From Perkinsus olseni (Eukaryota > Perkinsozoa > Perkinsida > Perkinsidae), in NCBI GenBank assembly GCA_013115135.1, contig JABANP010000897.1, positions 1 to 13,098 on the forward strand: a stretch of DNA of 13,098 nucleotides. Reading direction: 5' to 3'. Positions 12,933 through 13,098 of the stretch are shown piece by piece. A program made the position numbers and the translations under genes. The notes below the pieces were generated by a model. It was not told where the DNA came from and did no database searches. It was given only the letters and a program-made list of their open reading frames with translations. Positions within the stretch are counted from its first letter, which is position 1. The number at the start of each line of letters is the position of its first letter.

Positions 12933-13098
12933 CACCTCTGCTGGGTCATTGGGACTTATTGGTGAGATTCACCGCACGCTAATACGAGAAGCGTGAAGTA
13001 TCAGAGGGCTTGGACTCTAGCCCCATCGCGATTCAATGCTGTAAAATCTGCCAGAGTTAGTCTGATGATCGGGAGCGGTCCTCCCAGCAGCTACTTCC

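Larger units (their letters stand above)
11310..13098. other. Flanking DNA outside the retrotransposon
   Basis: The TAGT tetramer occurs only about 4 times in 1.8 kb, i.e. at background. No conserved protein could be recognised in any frame. The start (11344-11378) has two GC-rich hairpins, GGGCG/CGCCC and CTGGG/CCCAG. The stretch also contains the tRNA-like remnant, a short Lys/Ala-rich frame and a GGCTCT-type tract listed separately. It may be intergenic, intronic or another decayed repeat. Confidence 0.6.

Noticed and set aside
12729..12935. Minus-strand SRARARPEPEP-type frame
   Set aside because: Explained entirely by the GGCTCT low-complexity tract.

Overview
This is nuclear DNA of a eukaryote. 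It is dominated by one LTR-retrotransposon lying on the minus strand (its sense strand), so it reads from right to left. Three CCHC knuckles, an aspartic protease, a reverse transcriptase with YVDD followed by the TKR / YDPLG motifs, RNase H and a D-D-35-E integrase point to a BEL/Pao-like element. The host cannot be named from the sequence. A protist such as an alveolate (Perkinsus-like) is only a guess.

Layout from the right: 11310-13098 is host or other flank, with a degenerate tRNA-Ala-like sequence, a short Lys/Ala-rich frame and a GGCTCT-type low-complexity tract. From about 11309 down to 8784 is probable LTR (boundaries inferred), followed by a candidate primer-binding site at 8766-8783 and a leader. 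Gag-protease starts at 8489. The protease is cut by a 1588-bp Tc1/mariner-type DNA transposon (4483-6070) with 212-bp terminal inverted repeats and a TA target duplication. Its transposase is broken by at least three frameshifts. The rest of the protease, the RT and the RNase H-integrase follow down to position 2. The 3' end and 3' LTR are off the left edge. The pol frame also changes three times (about 4010, 3542-3699 and 2626-2665), so this copy could not make Gag-Pol without the insertion being removed and the frame changes being resolved.

Two signals are not explained by the gene content. First, the whole retroelement, coding and non-coding, is saturated with the tetranucleotide TAGT on the plus strand (ACTA in the sense RNA). 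It occurs about once per 37 bp by hand count, against about 1 per 256 expected. It falls to background inside the mariner insertion and right of 11309, so it marks the element like a watermark. Second, 9404-10130 in the probable LTR or leader holds a family of hairpins whose stems differ, keeping base pairing through compensatory changes, while their loops are conserved as AANNCCAA or its complement TTGGNNTT. Loops of one orientation exactly complement loops of the other, as expected for a multivalent RNA fold or kissing-loop system.
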